A stretch of DNA of 64,000 bases from Asterias rubens (GCF_902459465.1 NC_047068.1:11036001-11100000), one strand, 5' to 3'; counted from the first letter of the stretch, positions 24,501 through 36,649 are shown. Translations and numbers: made by a program. The notes: generated by a model not told the origin, from the letters alone.

Positions 24501-27500
24501 TACCAAGTAAAATTTTATGCTAATAATTATTTTGAGTAATTACCAATAGTGTCCACTGCCTTTAAAACACGATTACCCCATATACCAAATTTGAAGAGGG
24601 TATGGGTTTAACCCATTGGCCCGGAATGATCCTTTTGTGAGATGGAGCTCTGAACCGAAACAAAGCTGGAGTTTGAGCCTGTTCACTCGAGAGATGCACA
24701 GAGATACCAACTGTAAATTGATATACAACACTATTAATTAAGAGAATCAATGTGTGGTGAAGAGGTTTTCAACTAGTGGTTTAATCCCAACGAGGCCTGG
24801 TTCTTGATAATTTTACCGAGACGAAGTCGAGGTAAATTATCAAGCACCAGGCCTCGGCAGGTTTAAACCACTGGTTGAAATCGATTCAACACACTTTGAT
24901 TCCCATTCATAAATACCTTTTCGTTAAAACAAAATTAACACTTTTTGGTCAAAAAGTTAAATAAATGCAAACATTATAATTGTTCAATGATTTATTTCAA
25001 CACAACACCGATCCAGCTATGAAATGGTAAGGCCCTCGGGTAAACAACTCCTTATAAGGGAATGCTGTGCGCGTCGCGCGTATCGCGTGATGTGGCACAA
25101 CTGTTTCAGCCGATGCTCTCGACCAATAGGAATGAAGAAACTGTCTTATAAGCACAGGTGCAAGCTCGCGTGTCACGCCCATGTTTCAACACTTTTTACT
25201 GGTCATAAACAAAGGTTTATACACACCCACGTGACGCGCTCTCCACCAATAGGAATAGCGAAACTGTCTGAGGTATTTATGAATTATGTATTAAACATGC
25301 CAAGTATGGCAGCGGTCTTCCCAAAACTGTTTTTGAACCAATTGCAGAAATTAAATGAAAAGTAATGCAATTCTCACCCCGCAAGGAAAGGTCGGAACTT
25401 GTTATAGAAAACCCTGGGCTGACATCTTTCTGTAAATAAAAACAATTAAAAAATAAGGTAATAAACATTGAACTCGGTGGTAGGAGGTTGGACACTTAGA
25501 GACTTACAAGGTACACTAAGCTTATGTTTTTGTTAGGTCCAATATTGACATGTAAATGAATCTGATCTATTCCTTCACTTTTAATGTGAATTATAAATCT
25601 GATTGAATCTGCAGCTGCATGCATCATTGCTTGTGCCGTGTCTTAGTCGAGCCGTTAAGAGCACCAGATTTAAGCTCTAAATAAGTGAAGAGACAAGTTT
25701 TATGTTCCACCATGGAGGTATGGTTCCACATAGGTTTGATATTAAGTTTTAGAAAGAAAATGCTGGCACTTCGTGGTGATTGACAACACACAAATAGCGA
25801 AAAACGCTACTCGCGAACAAGTTGTTGTCGCCTATGCTATAACTTTGTAGAACCCTCCAACCAGTAGAAAAAATAGTACCTCATCCATTACCACAACATA
25901 CACTAAAGGATCGTTTTTATTTCCAGGCAAGAAGCTTCTCATGAGCAAAAAAAGGGGACAAAAGAATATGTAGTACTGTTCGTTTTAATGTAGGAACACG
26001 ACTGTTTCTTATTGTAAAAAAGGGTAAAATGTATGCGTTATTTTATTGATTTCGTCGAGATCCCCAGGGGATTCTAAATCAGATCACTGAAACACGGTAA
26101 ACCGTGGTGCCATCGGATCTTCAACACGGTTAGAGTGATTCTAGTTATTATATAATAACTATATATATTTAATAAGGGATAATTTCATGATGACGTGACA
26201 TTTAAAATTACTTCATTGTGCACAACTTCAATACCCAGAAAATCACGATCTGAAGAAAATTTGAAAATCGGACGTTTATTTTGTGCGATTTGTTGCGAAC
26301 AAGATTGCCTAATTAAATATTCATTTCAGTATAACTCAGCTAATTGATTAAAATAATTAACAGTGTAACATTTAGCCAATAAGTCATGAACTAAGCTTCG
26401 ATTCAATTGAACTCAAGTCGGTCATTTCTACCGTTTCTAAAATTACGACTTAACGAAAATCGTGCGTTGAACATATGGCGTTAAGGAAGAATGAAATAAA
26501 AAACATTTCTAAAACGTTTTTGAAAATTTGGAACAGCTCATAAAAAACTTGACGATTTCAATAGCTGTTCTGACTTACCGGGTAAATTTCCATTGTTTGC
26601 GTAGCTCTGAGCAACAGCGAGAACAATGGATTTACCTGGTAAGTCTGCTGCCACCTGATGTCCCAAAAAGTCTTGAAAAAAAGAGTGCATACCCCGCATT
26701 CTTAGGAAGGCTTTTCGCATCTTCCTGAGGGATTCTTTAACCTCGACCAAAGCTGCAATGTATTCATCAGTATTCAAGTCCTTCACTGCCTTTTTTTAAA
26801 AGAGAGAATTAAATAAAACAGAGAATTAATCGATAAATTCAATACCATGGAAAGAATAAAAATAAATTGCGGTTTAAATTGTTACAAATAAACAACTTTA
26901 AGTAATAAACCACAAGGGAAACTGACTGGGTATGGTTTGAACAAAGACAAACTGACTGGAGCGGGACTCGAACCAACGACCTTCGGATTAATGTTCCGGT
27001 TTCCTAACCAACTGAGGTATCCAGCCGTGTATGTTGGCGTTCCCCTTCAAAGTTAGTCCATTATCTTTATTTAGGTGTCAGTCAGAAGCCATGTAACTGG
27101 TAGCTGCCGTTTGGCCAGGGATCACACCCAAGTGTATGATACAACCTGGGAAGCGGCAGACACTCCCATACAAAGATATTGACTAATATAAGGAGACCAT
27201 CAACTTAGGGCTGGATAGCTCAATTGGCAGGGCACCGACACATAAATCTTAAGAATAATCCCTTATAGGAATACAACAGCTGAAAAGCCTTCCGCTTAGG
27301 TTCAACATTATATTTTTACATATAAACTACATTACCTTTCAGTAAAATGTTTCTAATGCATTATACATTACTTTCAAAAGCTGCTGTATGATTCTGACCA
27401 CGAAAAAAGGGTGTTTATTGAAATAATGTTAGCATGATTATCGAACGTATATACGTGTACCTTCCTTTTAAGTCAGGTGCACTAGATCACATGGCCACAA

Positions 27501-30500
27501 TGCTCTATAAGACGTAAGCAAGTACTGTTTGAAGCTTTGCATGGTGTTGAGACATAAGAAGAAACTATAAATATATAGTAAGCTTGCGGGTACAACCATG
27601 TGTAAATCTCTTATGGTGAGTGTTGGCTCTGAAAAGAGCCGGTTGGGTCTCGACGTTTCGAACAGTACACTGTAAGCATTTACAGACCATCTCAAACTAA
27701 AACAATGAGGAGATAATTATATTTAAGAGAAGGGTTCAATGAAAAGCAGCTGTACCTGCTGGGCTTTGACTAAACCCGCCAAACCATGACCAAACTCCAT
27801 CTCAACCAAGGAGCTCACTAAAAAGAACCAATCGCTGTCCTGGCCACCCACAAAAGGAACAATAACTTTCATATTCCTGCCAAGAAATAGACACTTCTTT
27901 AGAAAGTAAAAGACAAACTTCCACCTGTTTCAGACAGGTGCCCCAGAGTCGCATGTGCAACTTCACCGTGTATTGTACACTCATAACTTTGTGCACGCAC
28001 CAATGCAATGGCGGTTTCTAGAATGGCGGTCAATGGCGGTCACTATAGACGATGTGACCTCTGACGTCACATGAAAACCATAACATGATTCGTGCGCATA
28101 CCGCCGGGCAAAACCTTTGTGTTTTGGCAGCCAGCTAGAAAGTGTACGCAATCTTACTATGACTACGCAACTCAGTGCCCGGCGAAACATGACGTATATA
28201 GTGTTTTGTCAACAGAGGTCGGTTTGAATGTAAACATAGGTCACATCGTCTATAAAGATTAGGGTTGAATTAACTACAACTTATCATTGGTGGATATTCA
28301 TGTGCAATACCCTAAATGAAAGCTTACATTTTTATCGAATCTACATTTTTTTAGATAAAGTTAAAGTTAACATTTTCAGGTAAAAATTGGCCGAACATCG
28401 AGGATGCTCAATCTGTTCATATTTGTAACAAACTGCTCAAAATTTTATCGTTTTCAACAAGTGTATTGTAACTTATTTCATGTAACTGTTTTTAGCACCT
28501 TTGCAATTTTTTGCTTTTGGAGCTGTATATCTGATTGATCGACTACTGATTGAACCTAGTATCTGTAAGGAAAATTACGAAACAGAGACAAAATATACAA
28601 AATCTTACTCAATAATCAATGGGCCTGATGGATCAATAAGCTCCCAGTTATAGAGAACAGAGCAAGCTTCACACAATAAGGCGTTGATACCCAAATGCTC
28701 CGAGACTGACCAATAAGGAACAGCAACATTCTCTGGAAGGTACTGCAGGAAAAAACAGGGACAAAATTACTGGCTTTTGCCAAGTCAATTAGTGTGTGTT
28801 TAATAGGCTTTCATCTCGATGGTATAGTTGTTGGACATCTGCTACAGATTGGCAAAGGTCTTTGGTTGATTTTTTTAATTTACAGTGACTTGAGAAAGCA
28901 CTCAGTGCTTTACATTACACACATTGGCTGATCACATGGGAAAAACAAAATGTGGTTTTATTCGGTTGGATAACTTATATAACCAAGGCGCTCCGCGACC
29001 CCGCCACGTTTATCACGTGATAGGGTGCGGCATAATCAAATCAACTCACTGACACGTGATATTATAAATAGTACACTTTTGCTAAGTATAAATTAGTTCA
29101 AGCCGTTCTGCCGATGCGCTGAGTGTTTTTCTACGCTTTACTATAGCTTATGCTTGCTTGGTTTCACTCAAGTTTTAAAGAGATAATTATCGTTTTCAAA
29201 GATGTTTTGCTTGTTTTCTTTCTGCTGTCTTCTGCTGTTTTTTTCTTTGTTTTGTTTTTTGTTTTGACTTTTAATATGCATGCCAACTATAACTGGCATA
29301 TGCTACAACTGCAGACAACCCGGTCACTGGTCAAGAGATTGCCCATAATAACATCGACACCACGTATTCCTGAGCCGAGCCAAGGGCTAGGGCAGCACCA
29401 TCAGGCCTTGCATCACAATGTTATGGGTTCGAATCTCCTATACTAACCGGTGACTTCACAATAACTAGATATTGCAGTCTAGTTACTGAATCACAACATC
29501 TCAAATTGTGCAATTAATAATAATAGACGTGAAAACCAATGTTTGTAATATTGTATGGGAGAGATTGGCTGATGCCAGCTCGGCGTTTATTTCCCCCGTG
29601 GAAGTTTGCTGAATTATCTTGATGGGAAGATCATCTAAACAAACAAACAAACAAACAAACAAACAAAATATGTGGGTCTTCCGTCGTTAACTGGTTAAAC
29701 AACAAATATATAATGAAAAATCTTGAGTGTCCAGATACCTGTGGAATGCGTGTTTCGCCTTCTCCCCAGACATAACACTGTGTAATGAAACAAAGAACAG
29801 TGTGGGCAACTCGCCACTCTCCTTCAATCTCCAAGCGCCGACAGTCAAGGTCAGGCATCTGGAACAAACAAAATAACCCAAGAACATCAAAAACAGGCGG
29901 TGGACACTATTGGTAATTACTCAAAATAATTATTAGCGTAAAACCTTTCTTGGTGACGAGTAATGGGGAGAGGTTGATGGTGTAAAACATTGTGAGAAAC
30001 GGCTCCCTCTGATGTGACGAAGTTTTCGAGAAAGAAGTAATTTTCCACGAGTTTGATTTCGAGACCTCAAGTTTAGAACTTGAGGTCTCGAAATCTAAAC
30101 GCACACAACTTCGTGTGACAAGGGTATTTTTTTTCATTATTATCTCGCAAGTTCGATGACCGATTGAGCTCAAATTTTCACAAGTTTGTTATTTTATGCA
30201 TATGTTAAGATACACCAACTGTAAAGGCTAGTCTTTGACAATTACCAATATTGTCCGCTGCATTTAATCAAAGAAACTATCTGCACCTTGTTATAATAAT
30301 AATAATTTTTAGCGCTTTTCACACCCGAAGCCAATAAACCCCAAGTACCAGTGGAGCTCCAAAATATGCCATTTAAAGGAATTGATCAAACCCGTACAAA
30401 TTGCACCAATGATCTTATAGTTATAGCTGAGCAGATGATTGCTCTAGTAAAAGTGACTAAGAAAACAGTGCGTGTAGTGGTACGTACCATATCCACTTTT

Positions 30501-33297
30501 TCTCTAAGTGTTCCATCATCAACAAGTTCTTGAAGTCTAGTTGCTATGTTCCACCATGGATCAAAGTACTCTGGAAGTTTCTTTTTCTGGGAAAACACAA
30601 GAATAATTATAATATTGATAATAAAAAAACAGGATTTATAAAGCGCCATTCCATCAGAAACTTACTACAAGATATAACCATGGAGCGGTATGTTCTTATT
30701 ATGGAGGTTTCGCATGCTAACGGATCGACGGTTAGTGCGACGGATACGTCATCATTATGACGTCATGCAGTACTTGTTATCCGCTATACGTGCTGACGAC
30801 ACTGATATCCTGCTTGCTACACGTAACTAGGTTATGGATAGCAAAACGTATGCGTATGCGTATCCGTTCCCATGCGAAACCTACCTATTCTCCATGATAT
30901 TACCAAAAGAAAAATTTACTAGTGCAGAATTTGATTTTGAACCAAAGACCTCTGAATTAACGTGCCGGTGTCAGATGCAATTGTGTCCGCCATGCAATAC
31001 TGTCAACTTCGGACACTTTTGCTTATTCATTTGTGTCCGGGGCTATGCAAGACACCGTCCGGTGGACATGTACATGACTGTACATGTGCCCGCGTAAGCG
31101 AGCGTTCATGCACTGAACCTACGTATCATGACATGCACTTAGCTTGTTATAAAAATGGCGAACGTGTTCCGTCGACCAAGGGCGTTTAATTTACTGCAAG
31201 GACGGTTTTGCACGGGGGCGGACACAACTGCATATGCAAATGTGTCTGGGCGGACACAATTGCATTATGCAGCAGCGTCCGAGCGGACACGATTGCGTAT
31301 GCAAAACCACCCGGCGGACATGATTGCATATGCAATAATGTTCTCCGGCAAGTATTGGACATAATTACATGCGACACCGGCGCTCTACCAACTGAAATAT
31401 CTAGCCCTATGTTGGTGGTCTCCCTATTTTGTCGATATCTTTGTTAGGCTGTGCCAGTCAGAAGCCATACAATTAGTTGCTCTGTAGCCAGTCTGCAGTC
31501 GTCCAGTCTGGGATCCACACACAATTCAGAACATCAGGAAAGTCGAAGCTGTCCAACGCCGAGCTGCGCAATTCATTATGCACGACTTTGGGAGTCACTC
31601 ACTCACTCACTCAGTCGACCAAAGTTGTCATGTTGCCGCATGTTTGAGTCGGGCTCGCTGTCTGACTCGCCACACAACACTATCCTGCATACAACTGATC
31701 AGCTTTTCCTTGTTGTTAACTCCTGCATCTTCAATCAGAGTCTTGAGCATGGTTTTGGGTCTTCCGGGACCGCGCCTGCCGTGGGTGGGCGCCCTATGGG
31801 AGGGTATACTCGGTAACCATTCTGAGTGAGCTCCATCTTCAACAAGAGCGACGTCGAGGTTTGCGGCCAACTTTCTTTCCATTTAGAAGTTAGCTAACAT
31901 ATGAAATTAAATTATTTTAGTTGTTGACAAGGAATGAACCCAATTTTGCCAAATAAGAACTCAGCTAAATTGACTGGAAGACTCTATTGTGACTGACCGT
32001 AATGCGACTGACCATGGTTTTGCCATGTATACCTTATGTGTTCAAGTTGCTGACCATTTATAAGTATCATGTTGGATACTCATGTATAAGAGTTGTGTGT
32101 TAACATGTAGTAAAACTTTCACAATGTTTTTAGTTAGAAGGAACTTTTGAAATGTGACTATTGTATTCTTTAACATGTCCTAACTTACCGCTTTCACAAT
32201 TTGTAACATGCAGAGCACAAAGCCCACAACATTTCTAATACCATCAATTCAAAGCCTTGGGTGTCAAGTACAAATCAGTCTATAAACTTACTGGAAAGAA
32301 TATATCACACTGAACTACTATCACCAAGATCAAGAAAAGACACAGAAAAGTGCATTGCGACTGACCATGGATTTGGGTACTTTTTCAAAATGTCCATAGA
32401 TTTACATTAAACTTACAGCAGGGTTTGAAGAAAATGATAGTGGAAAGCTTCCCTTCAAATATTACTAACTAAGGTTGTGTAGTTTTTGAGAAATGAGTAA
32501 AACCATGTCATGAAAATACGTTTGTAAAATAATGCTTAAAATAATTTTGGTCTCATGAGACCAACATTATTTTTATGACATTGTTTTACTCATTTCCCCA
32601 AAACTACAGCACCTCAGCACGTAATAGTTTAAGACAAGCTTTCTACTATCATTATCTTCGAACTGTGTAAGTTTAGTGTAAATCTGTGGACATTGTGTTT
32701 TTTGTCCTACAAAAAGTATATAGACCCTTTAAGATTCTTACTGAGGAACACACAAGTGTCGTGACCAGGTTAGACCAATTTTAGTCAGTGGGAAATAAAT
32801 CCAAAAAAGTTGTTCAAGTTTAGGTTTCCAAACTGTCATACTTCATGTTATGAAACCATGCAATAAGTTGAATGGCCTTGACATTGTTCTCTGTGACATT
32901 TGTTGCTCCTTATCAAATTAGCAGTGTCTGCTCATTGGACAATATTTCGAAATCTATGCTGCTGTATTTTGCTAGAGTGCCAGGCGGAAATTGTGAGTTG
33001 CTGGGCAGGGCTGCCGAGCACCGCTCAGCGTGGCTAGAGCGCCTTACACTGGTCAACTGGGGATAACACTCACATCCTGCTGAGTCAGCTACCAGAACTT
33101 GAGTTTCATGCTCTAGACAGTTTGGCAACACTAAGCTAAGAAAATAAAGGTATAAGATAAAGCTGTGTGTCAATTTTCTAATGAACATTATTTTGTTTTT
33201 AATTATGTGAAGGAAAATCACTGTTTACCGCAAAGTTTTCATAGAGGAAGCCTAGTCTCTGGGATACATCATAGTCCTCAAGACGGGGCACCTTATT
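18528..33297 (-). CDS. IDO: Indoleamine 2,3-dioxygenase (start exon not identified)
   Basis: Haem dioxygenase opening the indole ring of tryptophan (kynurenine pathway, cytosol). Thirteen minus-strand exons join in phase: 33297-33229, 30586-30488, 29858-29739, 28742-28609, 27876-27756, 26789-26693, 25429-25378, 24009-23934, 22828-22747, 22186-22094, 21522-21426, 19519-19440, 18610-18528 (stop TAA); 400 residues, close to human IDO1 at 403. Landmarks: VPRLEDYDVS near the N-end, CYVWGEG, LPENVAVPY, DWFFLVSSLVE, VFYNKFRPFLAGW (Phe and Arg corresponding to human F226 and R231 kept; Tyr at the F227 place), GGGSAAQSS distal-pocket loop, and RSAHIQIVTE carrying the proximal haem His. The C-end MEFLKGLRST matches the last helix of the family. 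The initiator exon is missing; a 21-nt in-phase mini-exon at 33509-33489 is a weak candidate upstream piece. The stop codon abuts a repeat (17995-18526). Confidence 0.92.
19195..19242 (+). repeat. (CAGA)n/(CATA)n microsatellite
   Basis: Tetranucleotide run in the last IDO introns. Confidence 0.7.
19660..19899. repeat. MITE, GGGCC...TATAGAGCTGCTAAGC family
   Basis: Long inverted arms including TTCTTCCTTGATAAAAAACAGGATTACCAACC and its inverse. Confidence 0.75.
20150..20500 (-). pseudogene. Decayed non-LTR retrotransposon C-terminal fragment
   Basis: Minus strand reads WDFNIQTGHVIEHRRQD, KKMCHLIDIAVPGD and LLQKAALLGTARILRK across frame breaks, the C-terminal tail typical of some non-LTR polyproteins. 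A scrap of the same tail (ALLGTAKIPRKIL) is at 55700-55740. Confidence 0.65.
20870..21395 (+). pseudogene. Non-LTR retrotransposon 3' end with (ATTG)n tail
   Basis: Plus strand reads RAFSVYGPKLWNKLPNHIRD and FKALLKAHLFQEAY near 21170-21290, the usual C-terminal signature of CR1/L2-like reverse transcriptases. Ends in GGCGCTATACAAATTACG and a TTGA/ATTG array. Similar 3' ends at 41060-41380 and 23300-23570. Confidence 0.75.
22617..22690 (-). repeat. tRNA-like SINE head
   Basis: Minus strand has GGTTGCGGGTTCGAATCCTACCCGC, a good B box, but the acceptor stem does not pair, so a SINE head rather than a tRNA gene. A plus-strand relative is at 29393-29470. Confidence 0.5.
23300..23570 (+). pseudogene. 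Non-LTR retrotransposon C-terminal fragment
   Basis: Reads RSFSSAAPRIWNSLP then FKSFLKT in a decayed frame, followed by a 3' UTR-like tail and an ATT run. Confidence 0.6.
24189..24565. repeat. TTAA MITE, copy e
   Basis: Both termini and TTAA flanks present, in an IDO intron. Confidence 0.8.
24733..25285. repeat. Composite X-Y repeat in an IDO intron
   Basis: Closely matches 17995-18526 in the same orientation, including GCGCGTATCGCGTG and ACCAATAGGAATAGCGAAACTGTC. A diverged third Y end is at 43235-43420. Confidence 0.8.
26565..26670. repeat. Partial copy of the CTCF-like-motif MITE
   Basis: Keeps TTACCGGGTAAATTTCCATTG and the right arm GTCTGCTGCCACCTGATGTCCC; the left end is lost. It ends about 20 bp from an IDO exon donor at 26693. 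Confidence 0.65.
26955..27240. repeat. tRNA-like SINE pieces (GGCTGGATA..CTCAGTTGG family)
   Basis: Minus-strand head at 26957-27027 with GGTTCGAGTCCCGCTCC box, body with GTCAGTCAGAAGCCATGTAACTGG, and another plus-strand head GGCTGGATAGCTCAATTGGCAGG near 27210. Related to 31380-31480. Confidence 0.55.
27525..27680. repeat. Penelope-like or foldback element fragment
   Basis: GGCTCTGAAAAGAGCCGGTTGGGTCTCGACGTTTCGAACAG resembles the terminal repeat of Penelope-like elements; homologous to the source of the foldback at 2495-2632. Confidence 0.45.
29638..29668 (+). repeat. (AAAC)n microsatellite
   Basis: About seven tetranucleotide units directly downstream of an IDO exon (29739) on the minus strand. 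Confidence 0.85.
29893..30267. repeat. TTAA MITE, copy f
   Basis: Left TTAA lost (aaacaggcggtgg), right TTAA kept; reverse orientation. Confidence 0.75.
30706..30890. repeat. MITE with GGTTTCGCATG..AACGGAT inverted ends
   Basis: Inverted ends GGTTTCGCATGCTAACGGAT and ATCCGTTCCCATGCGAAACC, two or three mismatches. Confidence 0.65.
30960..31385 (+). repeat. Palindromic octamer-rich cassette 1
   Basis: Repeated units of the form GGCGGACACAATTGCATATGCAA..GTCC, each nearly palindromic, plus a GCGAACGTGTTCCGTCGACC stretch shared with 34090-34495. Confidence 0.75.
31525..31880. pseudogene. Non-LTR retrotransposon fragments, two orientations
   Basis: Plus strand reads VEAVQRRAARFI... near 31530-31570; minus strand reads RGPGRPKTMLKTLIEDAG near 31730-31800. 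Both are common pieces of reverse transcriptase C-termini, rearranged. No ORF of use. Confidence 0.5.
32330..32735. repeat. MITE-like inverted repeat
   Basis: Roughly symmetric around GGTCTCATGAGACC at 32551-32564, with GAGTAAAAC..TGTCAT / ATGACA..GTTTTACTC arms and outer TTTACACTAAACTTAC-like ends. Confidence 0.65.
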
Positions 33298-33779
33298 CTG
33301 TAAATTCAGGAGCGCTGCATCTTCTCTACATATTTCCATCTCCTTTCACTTGAAAAACCCTGCATGGAAGAAACCCAAGTTTAATTCAATTTGTACAACA
33401 ACTACAAGGAAGAATAATGTTATGTTATTGATCAATGCTAATATAAATGCGCAATATAAATGTCCGTTTTATTATTATTTATAAGTACCTGTTTGGATCC
33501 ACAAACTTGCTAGAATAAAATGTTAACACTAAAAAACAGCACTGCACTGCCTATTTTCTTGTTCGTTTGTTTCTTTGTTTCTTTCACTTATCTTTAGTTT
33601 ATTTTGCATTTTAGATGCTCTGTGGTGCAGTCTTTAGGCCAATTAGAGACCTATTAGCATGGCTCTGCTTACCGCCGAATTCTGCGCTTACGATCACGAT
33701 TCCCCGCTTATATGCAAGCGCCAAATTTATGCGCTAGCCCATAGATATAGAATAAATGCAAATAAGTCGACAAACCGAG

Positions 33780-33965
33780 ATAGTGTATGTCAACATCCTA
33801 ATGAGTAGTGTGTCGTCTTGCTGTGATAATTTATCTCGGGATGACGACATCCTAAAAGTAGGATCTCGTCTTGTTGTGATAACATATCTCGAGAAGTTGA
33901 CATCCTAAAAGTAGGATGTCGTCTTCGTGGGAAAATTTATCTTGGGATGTTGACATTCTAAAAGT
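33780..33965 (+). repeat. 53-bp tandem repeat, about 3.5 units
   Basis: CATCCTAAAAGTAGGAT recurs at 33848, 33901 and 33954, with a first unit at 33794; each unit includes TTTATCTCGGGATG. Confidence 0.85.
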
Positions 33966-34089
33966 ACGAACATAAAATTCAAAGATACACAATAGTTGCG
34001 GAAACACGTATTTCAAAGATACTCTACGCGAAAACACGGAAATGCAAGATATAACAACTCTGAAATGCGGAATTGGCAAAGATGTGACA

Positions 34090-34495
34090 TCTCGGAAAGA
34101 CGGACACGTTTGCATATGCAATCGTGTCCGGGCTATGCAAAAACCGTCCGGTGGACAAGTTCATGACTGTATGTATGTGCGAGCGTGCATGCACTGAACC
34201 TACGTATGCAGCATGGATACTCACGTATTTTATGATTGCAGCGAATACCCAACGGCCGAACATTTCCCATGTCATTCATGACATACACTTAGCTTGTAAA
34301 ATAATGGCGAACTTGTTCCGTCGACCAAGGGCGATTAATTTACTGCAAGGACGGTTTTGCACGGGGCGGACACAACTGCATATGCAAATGTGTCCGGGCG
34401 GACACAATTGCATTACGCAGCAGCGTCCGGGGGGACACAATTGCATATGCAAAACCGTCCGGCTGACGTTATTGCATGCGACACCGGCTTGTTTA
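34090..34495 (+). repeat. Palindromic octamer-rich cassette 2
   Basis: Second copy of 30960-31385, same orientation, about 3.1 kb away; contains the best palindrome, CGGACACG..TGCATATGCA..CGTGTCCG at 34101-34130. Confidence 0.8.
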
Positions 34496-34505
34496 TGTTA
34501 ATAAG

Positions 34506-34621
34506 GGTAGCTTGAAAACCGTACTCCTGTCCTTCAAACGCATTGTTGTAAATCCTGATACCCATCAGGTTTAACAACAATGCGTTTGACCGCGGTATAG
34601 GCCTACGGTTTTCCAAAGCTA
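34506..34621. repeat. Foldback MITE
   Basis: GTAGCTTGAAAACCGTA and CAAACGCATTGTTGTAAA arms inverted on the other side (TTTAACAACAATGCGTTTG, ACGGTTTTCCAAAGCTAC). Confidence 0.7.
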
Positions 34622-34624
34622 CTG

Positions 34625-35925
34625 GAGCAACAACAAGCCGGTGACCAATTTGAACAGGATTTTAACGTCATTAACTAGTGCATCCAATCTATAAATATTG
34701 TTATCATGTGGAGGGCCATGACCAGGAATAACAGTTTGGCCATGTTTGGACCATTTGACTAATGGAACTTTTGAGAAATTACTCTCCAAATTCAAAGGAG
34801 TGAAAATGCACTCTTTAAAGAGCCGTATGAGGGATCGGGACAACTCTTTTCCGAGTGGTCTTCCACTCTAATAGATTGAAGTTTGCATCTTTTTGTGTGA
34901 TTTTTCACTCTGTCCTGGAGTGAAACCCCTCCCTCTAGAAGAGTGAAATAACCACCACTTTTTTTAAAGAGCCATAGTAGGGACAACTCGAAATGTAAAG
35001 AGTGGTGTTTTTCATTCTTTTACATTTAGAGAGTAAGTCAAGTAGCTGCGACACAGCTGTAATGTTGTTTGCGATCACGTAACCCTCCTCCCGACGGCGG
35101 GAGGAGGGTTACGTTATGTTACCCCATGACAGGGTGAAAATGGCACAACAAACTTAATCAGACCTGTATCCTCGTGTCCTGCTATATTCACGCACTTAAG
35201 ATTTCAGATAAAATTTTTATTTAATTAACAGAACCGAGAACAACTTTGAGCTTTATTTTCTTTTTTTGTCTGATGTCAAAAGTGGTTCAAATTCACGTCA
35301 AATTCGCTTCGCATTCGCATTCGCAGGAAGTATGAACTGGGCGTAGGCCTAAGGCTCCCCCGTGAGCCTATACGTTTTCGAAATCATCGTTGATAGGTGA
35401 TTTTTTTTTTTTTTTTTTCGTTTGCCATCAAAAACTCCAGTTTCCTTTGAACTAAAAAAAACAAAACTTTCCCCCCACACTCAATATACATTAATGAAAA
35501 TGCTTGTATTGCCTTTTTATCAAGGTAAATTAAAATTAAATAAAAAAGCATGAAATTTTCTGCTCGGTACTCACTGTTGGTTTTCTGTCGCATCTAAACT
35601 TTTCGTCGCGCGGCTGTGCATGGGTGGGTTTCTGTGTTGAGTTGTACCATGGGATTTTTGCACCTTCACCCTATTCAGTGTCATGTACGCCGGAGTCGCG
35701 CATGGCTGGTTTTCTTTATTGAGTTTTAATAGTCTGGTATGTACGGGGAGCGGGGGGGGGGGGGGGGGTACGGGGACCCCCCGAGTCAGAGAAACAGAGC
35801 GCCCGCTAGCGTTATTTCATTACAAGTGCGTACAGTTTTTGCCGTGCATAGAACGTTGGTTGTGTGTGACCGCGCAACACCAATGGTCTTGGAACCAAGA
35901 CTAACTCTACATGCGCAAAGGGACA
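34625..35925. other. Intergenic, low-complexity tracts and small hairpins
   Basis: Holds a GTAACCCTCCTCCC hairpin at 35080-35115 related to 38364-38446, a T run at 35400-35419 and a G run at about 35752-35769. No gene recognised. Confidence 0.4.
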
Positions 35926-35929
35926 TGTG

Positions 35930-36320
35930 TTAAAGGCAGTGGACACTATTGGTAATTACTCAAAATAATTATTGGCATAAATAATTCTTGGTGACGAGTA
36001 AAGGGGAGAGGTTGATGGTATAAAACATTGTGAGAAACGGCTCCCTCTGAAGTGCCATAGTTTTCGAGAAAGAAGTAATTTTCCACGAATTTGATTTCGG
36101 AGACCTCAAGTTTAGAACTTGAGGTCTCGAAATCAACCATCTAAACGCACACAACTTCGTGTTGCAAGGGTTATTTTTTGTTTCATTATTATCTCGATCG
36201 CAACTTCGACGACCGATTGAGCTCAAATTTGCACAGGTTTGTTATTTTATGCATATGTTGAGATACACCAACTGTGAAGGCTAGTCTTTGACAATTACCA
36301 ATAGTGTCCACTGCCTTTAA
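35930..36320. repeat. TTAA MITE, copy g
   Basis: Both TTAA flanks intact; reverse orientation; close to full consensus length. Confidence 0.85.
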
Positions 36321-36649
36321 TCACCATGTGTTATGCGCTATATTATGGGCTGGAGGTGGATGTTATTAATTTAAAAAGGGGCGCTTTTTTAAGCTTGTAG
36401 GCCTACACAGTTCGCCTGATGGAGGGACGCAGAATCTGTTGCCTCACACCGGTTTAAACAAGAGTTTGGTCTAACTAGTCTTGGTAATGATTATGCAAAC
36501 ATTCTTGACAGCTGACCTGACATATATTGGACACATTGAGAATGACATGTAGTTTCCAGTTTTTCCTTAAAAACTGATACCTGGATAAAGTTTTATTTTT
36601 TATTTATTTTTTTTATTACAAAAAAGTCAATTGAATTTAAGTTTGCGGG

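Noticed and set aside
26957-27027. Possible tRNA gene on the minus strand
   Set aside because: Tandem with other SINE pieces and no matching acceptor stem.
31155-31364. Short frame starting MANVFRRPRAFNLLQGRF, also at 34304
   Set aside because: Shared by the two repeat cassettes; after about 20 residues it reads the palindromic units, so no gene is claimed.
35593-35660. Candidate first exon of IDO (gtgagt donor on the minus strand)
   Set aside because: No reading frame from an ATG here joins exon 33297 in the required phase 0 without a stop.
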